Origin: Prevotella sp. UBA3675
GTDB lineage: Bacteria > Bacteroidota > Bacteroidia > Bacteroidales > Bacteroidaceae
DNA: 63,729 bases
Reading direction: 5' to 3'
NCBI GenBank assembly: GCA_002372235.1
Contig: DFJI01000018.1
Span: forward strand, 23,620 to 87,348
Positions 16,166-24,686 of the stretch are shown here, piece by piece. Position 1 is the stretch's first letter, and the number at the start of each line of letters is the position of its first letter. Below the pieces are notes generated by a model, which made no database searches, was not told where the DNA came from, and saw only the letters and a program-made list of their open reading frames with translations. The position numbers were made by a program, and so were the translations under genes.

Positions 16166-17629
16166 ATGAAAAAACTGTATATCGAGACTTACGGATGCCA
16201 GATGAACGTGGCCGACTCTGAGGTCGTGGCCTCTGTGATGCAGATGGCGGGCTACGAGACTTGCCAGAGTGCTGAGGAGGCCGATGCCGTGTTCCTGAAC
16301 ACCTGCTCGGTGCGCGACAATGCCGAGCAGAAGATATATCACCGATTGGAGGCACTGGCGGCACTCCGACGGCAGAGACTTGCAAAGCTCCCCTCAGGAG
16401 AGGCTGGAGGCGGACTAATCATCGGCGTGCTGGGCTGCATGGCCGAGCGCGTGAAGGACGACCTGCTGCAGCACCACCATGCCGACCTCGTGGCCGGACC
16501 CGATGCCTATCTGTCGCTGCCCGACCTCATCGCACAGGCCGAGACGGGCCACAAGGCCATCAACATTGAGCTATCGACCACTGAGACCTATCGCGAGGTG
16601 GTGCCGCAGCGCATCGGACTGGGCCACAAGATTGGCGGTTTCGTGAGCATCATGCGCGGCTGCAACAACTTCTGCCACTACTGTATCGTGCCCTACACCC
16701 GAGGACGCGAACGCTCACGCGACGTGGAAAGCATCCTGCGCGAAGTGCGCGACCTGCGCGACCGGGGATTCAAGGAGGTGACACTGCTGGGGCAGAACGT
16801 GAATAGCTATAAAAGCCTCACCCCCAACCCCTCTCCGATTGGAGAGGGGAGTATATACACTCTTCAAGCACAAAGTCTAATCACTCCCCTCTCCAATCGG
16901 AGAGGGGGCGGGGGTGAAGCTTCTGTGGGTTTCTCCACCCTCCTTCGCCTTGTTGCCCGTGAGGTTCCCGAGATGCGCATCCGCTTCACCACCTCGCATC
17001 CGAAGGACATGAGCGACGACACACTGCGCGTCATTGCCGAAGAGCCCAACGTGTGCAAGCACATTCATCTGCCCGTGCAGAGCGGATCGGACCGCATCCT
17101 GAAACTCATGAACCGAAAATATACGCGCGAGTGGTACCTGGACCGCGTGGCCGCCATACGACGCATCATTCCCGACTGCGGACTCTCGACCGACATCTTC
17201 GTGGGCTACCACGACGAGACTGAGGAGGACCACCAGCTCTCGCTCTCGCTCATGCGCGAGGTGGGCTACGACTCAGCCTTCATGTTCAAGTATAGCGAGC
17301 GACCGGGCACCTACGCCTCGAAGCACCTGCCCGACAACGTGCCCGAGGAGGTGAAAATTCGCCGACTGAACGAGCTCATTGCCCTGCAGACCGAGATTTC
17401 GGCACAGCAGAACAAGAAGGACGAGGGCAAGGAGTTCCTCGTGCTCATAGAGGGATTCTCGAAGCGCAGCCGCAGTCAGCTGTGCGGACGGACCGAACAA
17501 AACAAGATGGTGGTGTTCGACCGCGAGCCGCTCGATGCCGACGGCAAGACGGGCGCCCACATCGGCGAGACAGTGCGCGTGCGCATCACCGGCTCCACCA
17601 GCGCCACGCTGCTGGGCGAAATCGTTTGA
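16166..17629 (+). CDS. miaB: tRNA-2-methylthio-N6-dimethylallyladenosine synthase MiaB, with an in-frame insertion
   Basis: Radical-SAM methylthiotransferase that modifies i6A37 of tRNAs. The start MKKLYIETYGCQMN holds the first Cys of the N-terminal cluster, with CSVRDNA and GCMAER supplying the other two. RGCNNFCHYCIVPY carries the CxxxCxxC radical-SAM motif, and a TRAM domain ends the protein (MVVFDREPL, VRVRITGST). The 487 residues exceed the usual 440-455 mainly because residues about 217-251 (TPNPSPIGEGS to LSNRRGGGG) are encoded by a palindromic element. A second short extra piece (AKLPSGEAGGG, 16388-16413) may be a remnant of one arm of such an element. All catalytic motifs are intact, so it is probably functional. 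The next gene follows after 18 nt. Confidence 0.95.
   Translation: MKKLYIETYGCQMNVADSEVVASVMQMAGYETCQSAEEADAVFLNTCSVRDNAEQKIYHRLEALAALRRQRLAKLPSGEAGGGLIIGVLGCMAERVKDDLLQHHHADLVAGPDAYLSLPDLIAQAETGHKAINIELSTTETYREVVPQRIGLGHKIGGFVSIMRGCNNFCHYCIVPYTRGRERSRDVESILREVRDLRDRGFKEVTLLGQNVNSYKSLTPNPSPIGEGSIYTLQAQSLITPLSNRRGGGGEASVGFSTLLRLVAREVPEMRIRFTTSHPKDMSDDTLRVIAEEPNVCKHIHLPVQSGSDRILKLMNRKYTREWYLDRVAAIRRIIPDCGLSTDIFVGYHDETEEDHQLSLSLMREVGYDSAFMFKYSERPGTYASKHLPDNVPEEVKIRRLNELIALQTEISAQQNKKDEGKEFLVLIEGFSKRSRSQLCGRTEQNKMVVFDREPLDADGKTGAHIGETVRVRITGSTSATLLGEIV
16815..16920. repeat. Intragenic inverted-repeat element, in frame inside miaB
   Basis: The left arm (CTCACCCCCAACCCCTCTCC, then GATTGGAGAGGGGAG) and the right arm (CTCCCCTCTCCAATCGGAGA, then GGGGGCGGGGGTGA) are inverted copies of about 32 bp around a ~35-nt unique centre. 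Each arm has its own 6-bp hairpin CTCTCC/GGAGAG. The element keeps frame and adds about 35 residues. It has the same plan as 1216-1314 but other central bases, so the two are members of one family inserted independently. Confidence 0.85.
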
Positions 17630-17647
17630 ACCACCACAGTAGGGCTT

Positions 17648-19468
17648 ATGCTGCAACGCTTGACATATCTGCTCCGCATCTGGCTGCGCACCATGCTGCT
17701 GTTCATCGTGGCCAAGCTGGTGTTCATGCTGTGCTACGTCGGCTCAGAGTCGTTCGCCGTGACCGATGTCTTCGCCGTGGTCTGGCATGGGCTCTCGCTC
17801 GACTTCTCTACCTCGCTCTACATTCTCGCATTCCCCTTCCTGCTCACGATTGCTGCCGTATGGACCAAGGTGAGCAGCATCGTTCTGGGAGCATACTACG
17901 CACTCATCGCCGTGGCACTCGCACTGGCGTTCGTGGCCGACACCAGCCTCTATGCGTTCTGGCGCTTCAAGCTCGACGCCTCCTGCCTGTCCTATCTGTC
18001 CACGCCCACCGAGGCCATGGCCAGTGTCAGCACGGCCTATCTCCTGCTGCGCCTGCTGCTGGTCGTGGTGCTGGCCGTAGCCATCTTCTTCGGCTACACC
18101 GCATGGACGGGCAAGCTGCACTTTCGCGGCAGCAAGGTGCCGCGAGTGCTCGAGACGGCCATCTACATCATGGCCATACCGCTCTTCGTCATCGGCATCA
18201 GGGGCGGCATCAGCGAATCGACCACCAACATCGGACAGGTGTATTTCTCGCAGAACCAGTTTCTGAACCACGCTGCGGTGAACCCCGTCTTCAGCTTCTT
18301 CGCCTCGATGGAGCGCTCGGCCAACCATCTGCCCGACTATCACTTCATGGACGACAGCGAGGCCCGACGCATCGTGGGCCAATACTATAACACGCAGAGC
18401 ATCAGGCCCGACACGCTGCTGCGCACCAAGCGCCCCAACGTCGTGGTGGTGCTCATGGAGAGCTGCGGCGCCATCTTCACCCAACTGGAGGGCCGCCCCG
18501 ACGTGATGCCCCGGCTGAACCGGCTCATGAGCGAGGGCATCTGCTTCGACAGCTGCTATGCCAACTCGTGGCGCACCGACCGAGGCACGGTGTGTACGTA
18601 CAGCGGCTACCCCTCGTTCCCCGTATCGTCGGTCATGAAGATGCCGGCCAAGACGCGCTTCCTGCCCGGCATGGCACGCACACTGGCACGCAAAGGCTAC
18701 CGCACGCACTATCTCTATGGCGGCGACATCAACTTCACCAACATGCGCAGCTATCTCATCTCGACAGGATTCGAACAGCTCACGTGGAAAAAAGACTATA
18801 CCAAGGAGGAGCAGCAGTTGTCGGAATGGGGCGTGCAGGACCACATCACCTTCAACACCTTGGCAACACTCACGCACCGCTACGGCGACAGCCGCGAGCC
18901 ATTTTTCATCGGCTACTCCACCCTCTCCAGCCATCAGCCCTGGACGGTGCCCGTGAGCCAGTTCGACGACGAGATTCTGAACTCGTTCTACTATCTGGAC
19001 CAGTGCATCGGGCAGTTCGTTGACTCCCTCCGGCAGACACCACTCTGGGACAATCTGCTCGTCGTCCTGCTGCCCGACCATTCCATTGACTACGACGGCG
19101 TGGGCGAATTCGACCGCCGTCACAATCACATCCCGATGGTGTGGGTGGGCGGTGCCGTCAGCCAGCCGCGCCACATCAGGCAGGTGTGCAACCAGACCGA
19201 CCTGGCCGCCACGCTCTTCGGACAGATGGGCATCCGCCACGACGACTTTGCCTATAGCCGCGACGTGGTGAGCCGCAGCTACCGGCGCCCCATCGCCGTG
19301 CATACGTTCAACAATGCCATCTCGGTGATTGACCGCACGGGCTTCGCCGTCTATGACTTAGACACGCACAAGCTCATCGTCAACGACTCGCCCGATGCCG
19401 AGCGACTCATCAACGTGGGAAAGGCCGTGCTGCAGTCGGTTACCAAGGATTTTAAGCAGATGGAATAA
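17648..19468 (+). CDS. LtaS-type membrane sulfatase-fold transferase
   Basis: Predicted to move a phosphorylated alcohol group (such as phosphoglycerol or phosphoethanolamine) from lipid to an envelope glycan; the true substrate is unknown. About five membrane helices fill residues 1-200, followed by a sulfatase/alkaline phosphatase-like domain. VVVLMESCGA gives the first metal ligand (Glu), SWRTDRGTVC holds Thr310, the likely nucleophile, and LPDHSIDYDG and FDRRHNHIPMV give later metal ligands. The 606-residue length is typical. It follows miaB by 18 nt and may be read from the same promoter. A second member of the family lies at 20692-22716. Confidence 0.85.
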   Translation: MLQRLTYLLRIWLRTMLLFIVAKLVFMLCYVGSESFAVTDVFAVVWHGLSLDFSTSLYILAFPFLLTIAAVWTKVSSIVLGAYYALIAVALALAFVADTSLYAFWRFKLDASCLSYLSTPTEAMASVSTAYLLLRLLLVVVLAVAIFFGYTAWTGKLHFRGSKVPRVLETAIYIMAIPLFVIGIRGGISESTTNIGQVYFSQNQFLNHAAVNPVFSFFASMERSANHLPDYHFMDDSEARRIVGQYYNTQSIRPDTLLRTKRPNVVVVLMESCGAIFTQLEGRPDVMPRLNRLMSEGICFDSCYANSWRTDRGTVCTYSGYPSFPVSSVMKMPAKTRFLPGMARTLARKGYRTHYLYGGDINFTNMRSYLISTGFEQLTWKKDYTKEEQQLSEWGVQDHITFNTLATLTHRYGDSREPFFIGYSTLSSHQPWTVPVSQFDDEILNSFYYLDQCIGQFVDSLRQTPLWDNLLVVLLPDHSIDYDGVGEFDRRHNHIPMVWVGGAVSQPRHIRQVCNQTDLAATLFGQMGIRHDDFAYSRDVVSRSYRRPIAVHTFNNAISVIDRTGFAVYDLDTHKLIVNDSPDAERLINVGKAVLQSVTKDFKQME

Positions 19469-19502
19469 AAAAAGCTGAAATTTGCAACCGCTCCGAACGG
19501 CC

Positions 19503-20510
19503 CTACTCCATTTGGCCAGTCATGCGGAAATAGCGCTCCATGACCATTAGTGAAATAAGGGACTCTTGCGCCTTATTGAAAAACTGGCGGCAATACTCAT
19601 GGGCATTCTCCACAATGGCACGCGCCTCGGCAGGATGCTCGTCGTAATAGTTGAGTTTCTCAATCAGGTCGCTACAGTCGGGCTTGATGCTGACGAAATG
19701 CTCGCCAGGCACCAAGCGGCCTTCCATGAACCACGTCTCATAGACCAAAGGCGGCGAGACGGCCAAGCTGTTCGAGTTCATCACCCACTTCAGGTTGCTG
19801 GCCACGTCGTTGCCCTCAAGACTGAGAATATACTTGAACTTCAGATGAGCATAAACAGACATTTCGCCCTTCTGCCTCATATTAGGCGGATAGATGGAAT
19901 TTGTAGAAGTGTCAAGTATATCCAACTGTGGACAGTCAAAATAATTCTCTATCAGATTCATTCGAACTGGCTTACTGTGGATAGCGCCCCGGAAAATAGC
20001 ACGATTCTCTTTCTGCTCGAAGGGGATAGGGTCGCGGAAGAACATGAAGTGGCGCACCTTATCCATGTTGATGAGCACCGAGTTGGGGTTTGACCTCGAA
20101 GCCTCGATAGGACGGCTTTTCACGATGGTGGGCACCGCGAAAGTTTGGGTGATGTCACCTGGCGCAAAAGCCCAACGGAACGATTCCGGGAAATAGCGGT
20201 TCCACTCATAAGAGTCGAAGAAATAGACACTGGCATAGCCCCTGTGGGCATAGTGCTGTTCGCCCAATGTGGCGCACGTCGGCGGCAAGGCCACAGGCTC
20301 GGAAAGACGATTATAATATGTCACACGCTCCATGACATAGTCTTGCTGGGATGCCGACAGCTCATCGAAGCGGCGCAACAACGCATCACGACGCGAACGG
20401 GTGAACCAACGCGGCGTCATCAGCCTCAACGCACCGCCTACATAGTATGGCAGATGTAAGTTCTTCCTCACACCGCCAAAAGACTTGTAATAGAATGATT
20501 TTAAGCCCAT
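19503..20510 (-). CDS. Glycosyltransferase family 90 (CAP10/LPS-modifying type)
   Basis: Likely transfers a sugar, often xylose or galactose in this family, to surface glycan or lipopolysaccharide. Family marks are RAIFRGAIHSKP, HLKFKYILSLEGNDVASN and the donor-site region LAVSPPLVYETW. The 335 residues have no signal peptide or membrane helix, so it is cytosolic. It is transcribed against the two sulfatase-fold genes on either side and has its own -7 element at 20541-20548. Confidence 0.8.
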   Translation of the reverse strand: MGLKSFYYKSFGGVRKNLHLPYYVGGALRLMTPRWFTRSRRDALLRRFDELSASQQDYVMERVTYYNRLSEPVALPPTCATLGEQHYAHRGYASVYFFDSYEWNRYFPESFRWAFAPGDITQTFAVPTIVKSRPIEASRSNPNSVLINMDKVRHFMFFRDPIPFEQKENRAIFRGAIHSKPVRMNLIENYFDCPQLDILDTSTNSIYPPNMRQKGEMSVYAHLKFKYILSLEGNDVASNLKWVMNSNSLAVSPPLVYETWFMEGRLVPGEHFVSIKPDCSDLIEKLNYYDEHPAEARAIVENAHEYCRQFFNKAQESLISLMVMERYFRMTGQME

Positions 20511-20540
20511 ATAGAAAAGAACCTGCTATTTTTTATGGGA

Positions 20541-20548
20541 CAAAGTTA
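20541..20548 (-). promoter_or_regulatory. -7 element before the GT90 gene
   Basis: TAACTTTG on the minus strand, about 30 nt before the ATG at 20510. No clear -33 TTTG is present at the usual distance, so the call rests on the -7 box and position. Confidence 0.5.
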
Positions 20549-20620
20549 AGCCTAAATAGAGGAAAAGGAGAACATCATTCTGTTAATTTTACATAATCAT
20601 TATCGAAAACAAACAGAACA

Positions 20621-20653
20621 TTTGGGCTATTCGATTATTTCTGACTAATTTTG
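20621..20653 (+). promoter_or_regulatory. Promoter of the second LtaS-type gene
   Basis: TTTG (20621-20624), 21 nt, TAATTTTG (20646-20653): a full match to the Bacteroidota consensus, about 38 nt before the ATG at 20692. Confidence 0.8.
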
Positions 20654-20691
20654 AAAGCACAAAACCCAGGATTTCAAAAATCAAGATAAGA

Positions 20692-22716
20692 ATGAAGAGA
20701 ACATATCTGTCACAACTATGGAACAGAATACAAGGAAGCAGCCTTTCTCCACTCACTTCAATACTCATTAACCTTCTTTTAGCCTATGCAGCCTACGGCA
20801 TCGCCCGCGTTGCATACTTGCTCGAGAACTGGAGCTATTTCGCCCATAGCCTGACACTCGAAGTCGTGCAGGGGGCTTTGGTCTTCGATACGGCGGCCAT
20901 CCTCGTGACCAATATTCCATACGTGGTGCTGATGCTCCTGCCGCTGCACTGGAAAGAGACCCGCCTGTGGCACCGCATCTGTCAGACGGTGTTCGTGGCC
21001 GTAAATACCGCTGCACTGGCTATCAACCTGGCCGATGCCGTCTATTTCCCCTACACCCTGCGCCGCACCACCACAACGGTGTTCGATGAGTTCCATAATG
21101 AACACAACATCAATAGCATCCTACTGACCGAATCGCTGCATCACTGGTATCTCTTTGTCCTGGCCGCACTTGTTGCCTGGGCATTGTGGCACTTCTACGT
21201 CACGCCGAACCTGAACCGAAAACAATTATCGTGGTGGCGCTACGACCTGACCACACTACTATCACTGGCTGCCATCGCCCCGTTCGTGGTGGCAGGCATA
21301 CGCGGCGGCTTTGCTACTGCCGTGCGCCCCATCACCATCAGCAATGCCAATCAGTATGTGGACCGCCCCACCGATGCGGCACTCGTGCTCAACACTCCCT
21401 TCGCCATCTATCGCACCATCGGCAAGAACCTGTTCGTGGTGCCCGAATATTTCGATAGCGAGGAGGAACTCGAGGCGGTCTTTAGCCCGATTCATAGAAG
21501 GGAGAGCTCGGAGGGCTCGGAGAACTCCGAGAACTCCGAGCCCTCCAAGAACATCGTCATCCTCATTGTCGAGAGCTTCGGTCGCGAATACATCGGAGCC
21601 CTGAACGAGCACCTGGAGAACGGACACTATCGCGGCTACACACCCTGCATCGACTCGCTCATCAGGCACAGCATCACCTTCCGCTACTCCTTCTGCAACG
21701 GGCGCAAGAGCATCGACGGCATGCCGTCTATCCTGAGCAGCATCCCCATGTTCGTGGAGCCCTTCTTCCTCACCCCGGCTTCCATGAACCGCGTCACCGG
21801 CATCGCCGGACTACTGGGCGCAGAGGGCTACTCAACGGCTTTCTTCCACGGAGCACAGCGCGGCTCAATGGGCTTCATGGCATTCGCCCGCGCCACCGGC
21901 TTCCAGCAATACTACGGACGAGAGGACTATGAGGCCGACACGCGCTTTGGCGGCAATGCCGACTTCGACGGCATGTGGGCCATCTGGGACGAGCCCTTCC
22001 TGCAATACTACTGCACTAAGATGTCGGAGATGAAGGAACCGTTCATGACGGCTGTGTTCACCGCTTCGAGCCATCACCCCTACACCGTGCCCGAGAAGTA
22101 CAAGGACACTTATCCCGAAGAGGGCATCGAAATCCATAAGTGCATACGCTACACCGACATGGCCCTGGGCCGATTCTTCAGCGAAGCCAGCCGCCAGCCG
22201 TGGTTCAAGAACACCATCTTCGTGCTCACCAGCGACCACACCAACCAGAGCGACCACGCCTACTATCAGACCGACATCGGCGGCTTCTGCTCGCCCATCA
22301 TCATCTTTGAGCCGGGCAACACGCAGCGTAAGCCGGAAATACAGGAGAAGATAGCGCAGCAGATTGACATACTGCCCACGGTGATGGGCATGCTCAACTA
22401 CAAGAAGCCTTACTTCGGCTTCGGCATAGACCTGCTGAACACGCCTGCCGAAGACACCTGGGCGGTGAACTATCTGAACGGCATCTACCAGTACGTGAAG
22501 CACGGCCACGTGATACAGTTCAACGGAGAGAAAACCACCGCCGTTTACTCGCTGCAGGACTCGCTCATGCAGCACAACCTGCTTCAGGAACCTGAAGCGC
22601 AAGCCGACGATTCAGGCTTCACGCTTCACACTTCGCTTCCCAAGATGGAACGCGAGCTGAAGGCCATCATACAACAGTACATGGAACGCATGACAGAGGA
22701 CAGAATGCTGCCCTGA
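20692..22716 (+). CDS. LtaS-type membrane sulfatase-fold transferase with a repeat-encoded linker
   Basis: Same class as the protein at 17648-19468. About five membrane helices lie in residues 1-210. The extracytoplasmic sulfatase-like domain has IVILIVESFGREY (metal-binding Glu), FCNGRKSIDGMPS with Ser340 as the likely nucleophile, and LTSDHTNQSDHAYY as later metal ligands. Between them, at about residues 271-286, lies a Ser/Glu/Asn-rich piece (SSEGSENSENSEPSKN) encoded by the 9-nt repeat array at 21502-21549. It is located in the natural linker, so the protein should still fold. The use of Ser here against Thr310 in the paralogue suggests the two may differ in donor or acceptor. Confidence 0.85.
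   Translation: MKRTYLSQLWNRIQGSSLSPLTSILINLLLAYAAYGIARVAYLLENWSYFAHSLTLEVVQGALVFDTAAILVTNIPYVVLMLLPLHWKETRLWHRICQTVFVAVNTAALAINLADAVYFPYTLRRTTTTVFDEFHNEHNINSILLTESLHHWYLFVLAALVAWALWHFYVTPNLNRKQLSWWRYDLTTLLSLAAIAPFVVAGIRGGFATAVRPITISNANQYVDRPTDAALVLNTPFAIYRTIGKNLFVVPEYFDSEEELEAVFSPIHRRESSEGSENSENSEPSKNIVILIVESFGREYIGALNEHLENGHYRGYTPCIDSLIRHSITFRYSFCNGRKSIDGMPSILSSIPMFVEPFFLTPASMNRVTGIAGLLGAEGYSTAFFHGAQRGSMGFMAFARATGFQQYYGREDYEADTRFGGNADFDGMWAIWDEPFLQYYCTKMSEMKEPFMTAVFTASSHHPYTVPEKYKDTYPEEGIEIHKCIRYTDMALGRFFSEASRQPWFKNTIFVLTSDHTNQSDHAYYQTDIGGFCSPIIIFEPGNTQRKPEIQEKIAQQIDILPTVMGMLNYKKPYFGFGIDLLNTPAEDTWAVNYLNGIYQYVKHGHVIQFNGEKTTAVYSLQDSLMQHNLLQEPEAQADDSGFTLHTSLPKMERELKAIIQQYMERMTEDRMLP
21502..21549. 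repeat. Short GAGAACTC/GAGGGCTC array inside a coding region
   Basis: About five copies of a 9-nt unit (GAGAGCTCG, GAGGGCTCG, GAGAACTCC, GAGAACTCC, GAGCCCTCC) run in frame. The unit belongs to the same family as the arrays at 46246-46343 and 47752-47828. Confidence 0.75.
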
Positions 22717-22723
22717 CGATATA

Positions 22724-23554
22724 TCAGCTGGGGATATATAAATCATCAAACTTGCGAAAAAGGACATTAAAGGTGGCAAAGTCCGACAACTCCAACCGAA
22801 CGTCGGTATTCACCATCCAATAAAGGCGAGTGTCATGATACATGGTAGCTACCAACGAGAAAGTGCTGGGAGGGCCTATTAAGTAGTGGCAATGCGAAAA
22901 CAGGCAAAGGTCCTCTGCCGGACTGCCATTGGGGAAATGCACCCTTGCCGGTGCGAGTTCGCGCTCATACTGCTCAACATCCATTCTCGGGTCATTTCCG
23001 CAAACATAAATCTCTATCTTCTTGTCTGGAAATAATTGGCAGAACTGTTTTGCCACGGAAACGTATTGATTATCACTATAATAGTAATGGCCTCCACACC
23101 ATCTTGCATAGTCGCCACGGCGAACGTGGATTCCTAACCTGACCACATCAGTGTTCGTCCCCAATCGCATGGCAACAGTCTTCTCTACTCTCTCAGAGAA
23201 AGCAAATAAATCAATAATCTCATTCTTGTATTTCTCAAACAAGTCATAATAACGTACACACCATCCCATAGCCAACACATGGCGATGGCTCAACATGACT
23301 TGTTCTTGCTGTGTATATTCACTTTGCAAATTTCCAAACTCGACAGTTGGTATCAATCCCATCCGAGCCGCCGTCTTAGCAACCAAATATACAAAGAAAT
23401 TATGATAAGGCAGATTGCTTATCCGAAATTCAGGATATTTATGTGCAAAACGCATTGACATCGTCGCCCTGCCATTCTCCCGCCCCCAAGCATAAAGATG
23501 GCCATACTGCAAAATGTTATTACACAGTTGTCCCTTGTCTGTAACAAATATCAT
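22724..23554 (-). CDS. Glycosyltransferase family 11, probable alpha-1,2-fucosyltransferase
   Basis: Expected to add L-fucose from GDP-fucose to a galactose-like acceptor of a surface glycan. The core LGIHVRRGDYARW is the HxRRxDY donor-binding motif of alpha-1,2/alpha-1,6 fucosyltransferases. A YLIGPPSTFSLVATMY segment corresponds to the second conserved GT11 region, and the start reads TDKGQLCNNILQYGHLYAWG as in related bacterial enzymes. It is cytosolic, 276 residues, a normal length. It is divergent from the acyltransferase gene at 23758. Actual donor use is inferred from family only. Confidence 0.75.
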   Translation of the reverse strand: MIFVTDKGQLCNNILQYGHLYAWGRENGRATMSMRFAHKYPEFRISNLPYHNFFVYLVAKTAARMGLIPTVEFGNLQSEYTQQEQVMLSHRHVLAMGWCVRYYDLFEKYKNEIIDLFAFSERVEKTVAMRLGTNTDVVRLGIHVRRGDYARWCGGHYYYSDNQYVSVAKQFCQLFPDKKIEIYVCGNDPRMDVEQYERELAPARVHFPNGSPAEDLCLFSHCHYLIGPPSTFSLVATMYHDTRLYWMVNTDVRLELSDFATFNVLFRKFDDLYIPS

Positions 23555-23580
23555 CTATAAAAACTTGTATTATTTGAATA

Positions 23581-23611
23581 CAAACTTATGCAAAAATCTT
23601 CTCAGGACAAT
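23581..23611 (-). promoter_or_regulatory. Probable promoter of the GT11 gene
   Basis: The minus strand shows ATTG (23608-23611), 19 nt, TAAGTTTG (23581-23588). The -7 box is perfect and the -33 box has one mismatch. The ATG at 23554 follows after about 26 nt. Confidence 0.6.
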
Positions 23612-23699
23612 TAAGCTTTTCCGTTATTTAAGCTTTCTTAAGAGAATCTCCACAAAAATATTCTAAAATCAAGTATTACATGAAAAATATAAGCATATT

Positions 23700-23731
23700 T
23701 TTGCTGTTTTCAAAATTAAGTACTATCTTTG
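23700..23731 (+). promoter_or_regulatory. Promoter of the acyltransferase-glycosyltransferase operon
   Basis: TTTG (23700-23703), exactly 20 nt, TATCTTTG (23724-23731): a full consensus match. The ATG of the acyltransferase follows at 23758, and three same-strand genes up to 26562 are likely read from here. Confidence 0.85.
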
Positions 23732-23757
23732 CAAAATTACCAATCTGACATAGCAGC

Positions 23758-24678
23758 ATGTACTATATAATTTTCTTTTTCGGGTTTCTGCTTTCGCTCC
23801 TTCCCCTTCGCATCCATTATGTTTTTTCCGATTTGCTGTATGTCTTCATTTATAAGCTTTTCAGCTATCGAACCGATATCGTCAGAAAAAATCTCACCAC
23901 CTCTTTCCCTGAAAAGACACCAGCAGAATTGAAGCAAATAGAGCATCGGTTCTATCACTGGTTCTGCGACTACTTAGTTGAGACCGTGAAAATGCTTTCT
24001 ATGTCAAAAAAGCAAATCAAGAAGAGAATGAAGTTTGACGGCATAGAACAAATCAACAACGAATTGAGGCAAGGCCATAGCATAACCGTGTACTTGGGGC
24101 ACTACTGCAACTGGGAATGGGTCACCTCATTAGGATTACACATTCCGCCAGGGACGAAGGCTGCTCAGCTTTATCATCCCATTGAGAATAAAGCCATCGA
24201 CCGTCTGTTTTTATACTCACGCAGCCGCTATAACGCCTGCTGTCTGGAAATGAAAGAGGCTTTCTCAATTCTCAGAGAGTGGAAACAAAAAAAAGTGCCC
24301 AGCGTCACAGGCTATATCTCAGACCAAGTGCCTGGTTACAATAGCATGCACTACTGGCCCATGTTTCTTAACCACGACACGCCTGCATATACCGGTGCCG
24401 AACGAATAGCACGCATACTGGACACACCTGTGTACTATTTCGACATCTACAGGCCAAAACGCGGCTACTATACCATCAAAGTCACAAAAATATGCGATGA
24501 GCCCAATAAGCTGCCAAAATTCTCCATCACCGAACAGTATTATCGACTGCTGGAAAATTCCATCAGACGTTCTCCCGAATTCTGGCTGTGGAGCCATAAC
24601 CGCTGGAAGCGAACCAGAGAAGAGTTCAATGCTCTCTTCAGTGAAGAAGAGAGAAAACGCATTCTTAACAAGTTATAA
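23758..24678 (+). CDS. LpxL/HtrB-like lipid acyltransferase
   Basis: Membrane-attached late acyltransferase, probably adding an acyl chain to lipid A or another envelope lipid. One N-terminal hydrophobic helix is followed by the catalytic HX4E motif (HYCNWE) and the downstream segment GYISDQVPGYN typical of the LpxL/LpxM family. Its 306 residues are a normal length. It is the first gene after the promoter at 23700-23731 and is followed after 8 nt by a GT2 gene, which suggests an operon for an envelope glycolipid. Whether it serves as the only LpxL homologue cannot be told here. Confidence 0.85.
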   Translation: MYYIIFFFGFLLSLLPLRIHYVFSDLLYVFIYKLFSYRTDIVRKNLTTSFPEKTPAELKQIEHRFYHWFCDYLVETVKMLSMSKKQIKKRMKFDGIEQINNELRQGHSITVYLGHYCNWEWVTSLGLHIPPGTKAAQLYHPIENKAIDRLFLYSRSRYNACCLEMKEAFSILREWKQKKVPSVTGYISDQVPGYNSMHYWPMFLNHDTPAYTGAERIARILDTPVYYFDIYRPKRGYYTIKVTKICDEPNKLPKFSITEQYYRLLENSIRRSPEFWLWSHNRWKRTREEFNALFSEEERKRILNKL

Positions 24679-24686
24679 AAACGTCT

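Noticed and set aside
17744..19303. Minus-strand open frame of about 519 codons opposite the first LtaS-type gene
   Set aside because: A His/Asp/Glu/Val-rich shadow of a GC-rich gene; the sulfatase-fold protein on the plus strand has all family motifs.
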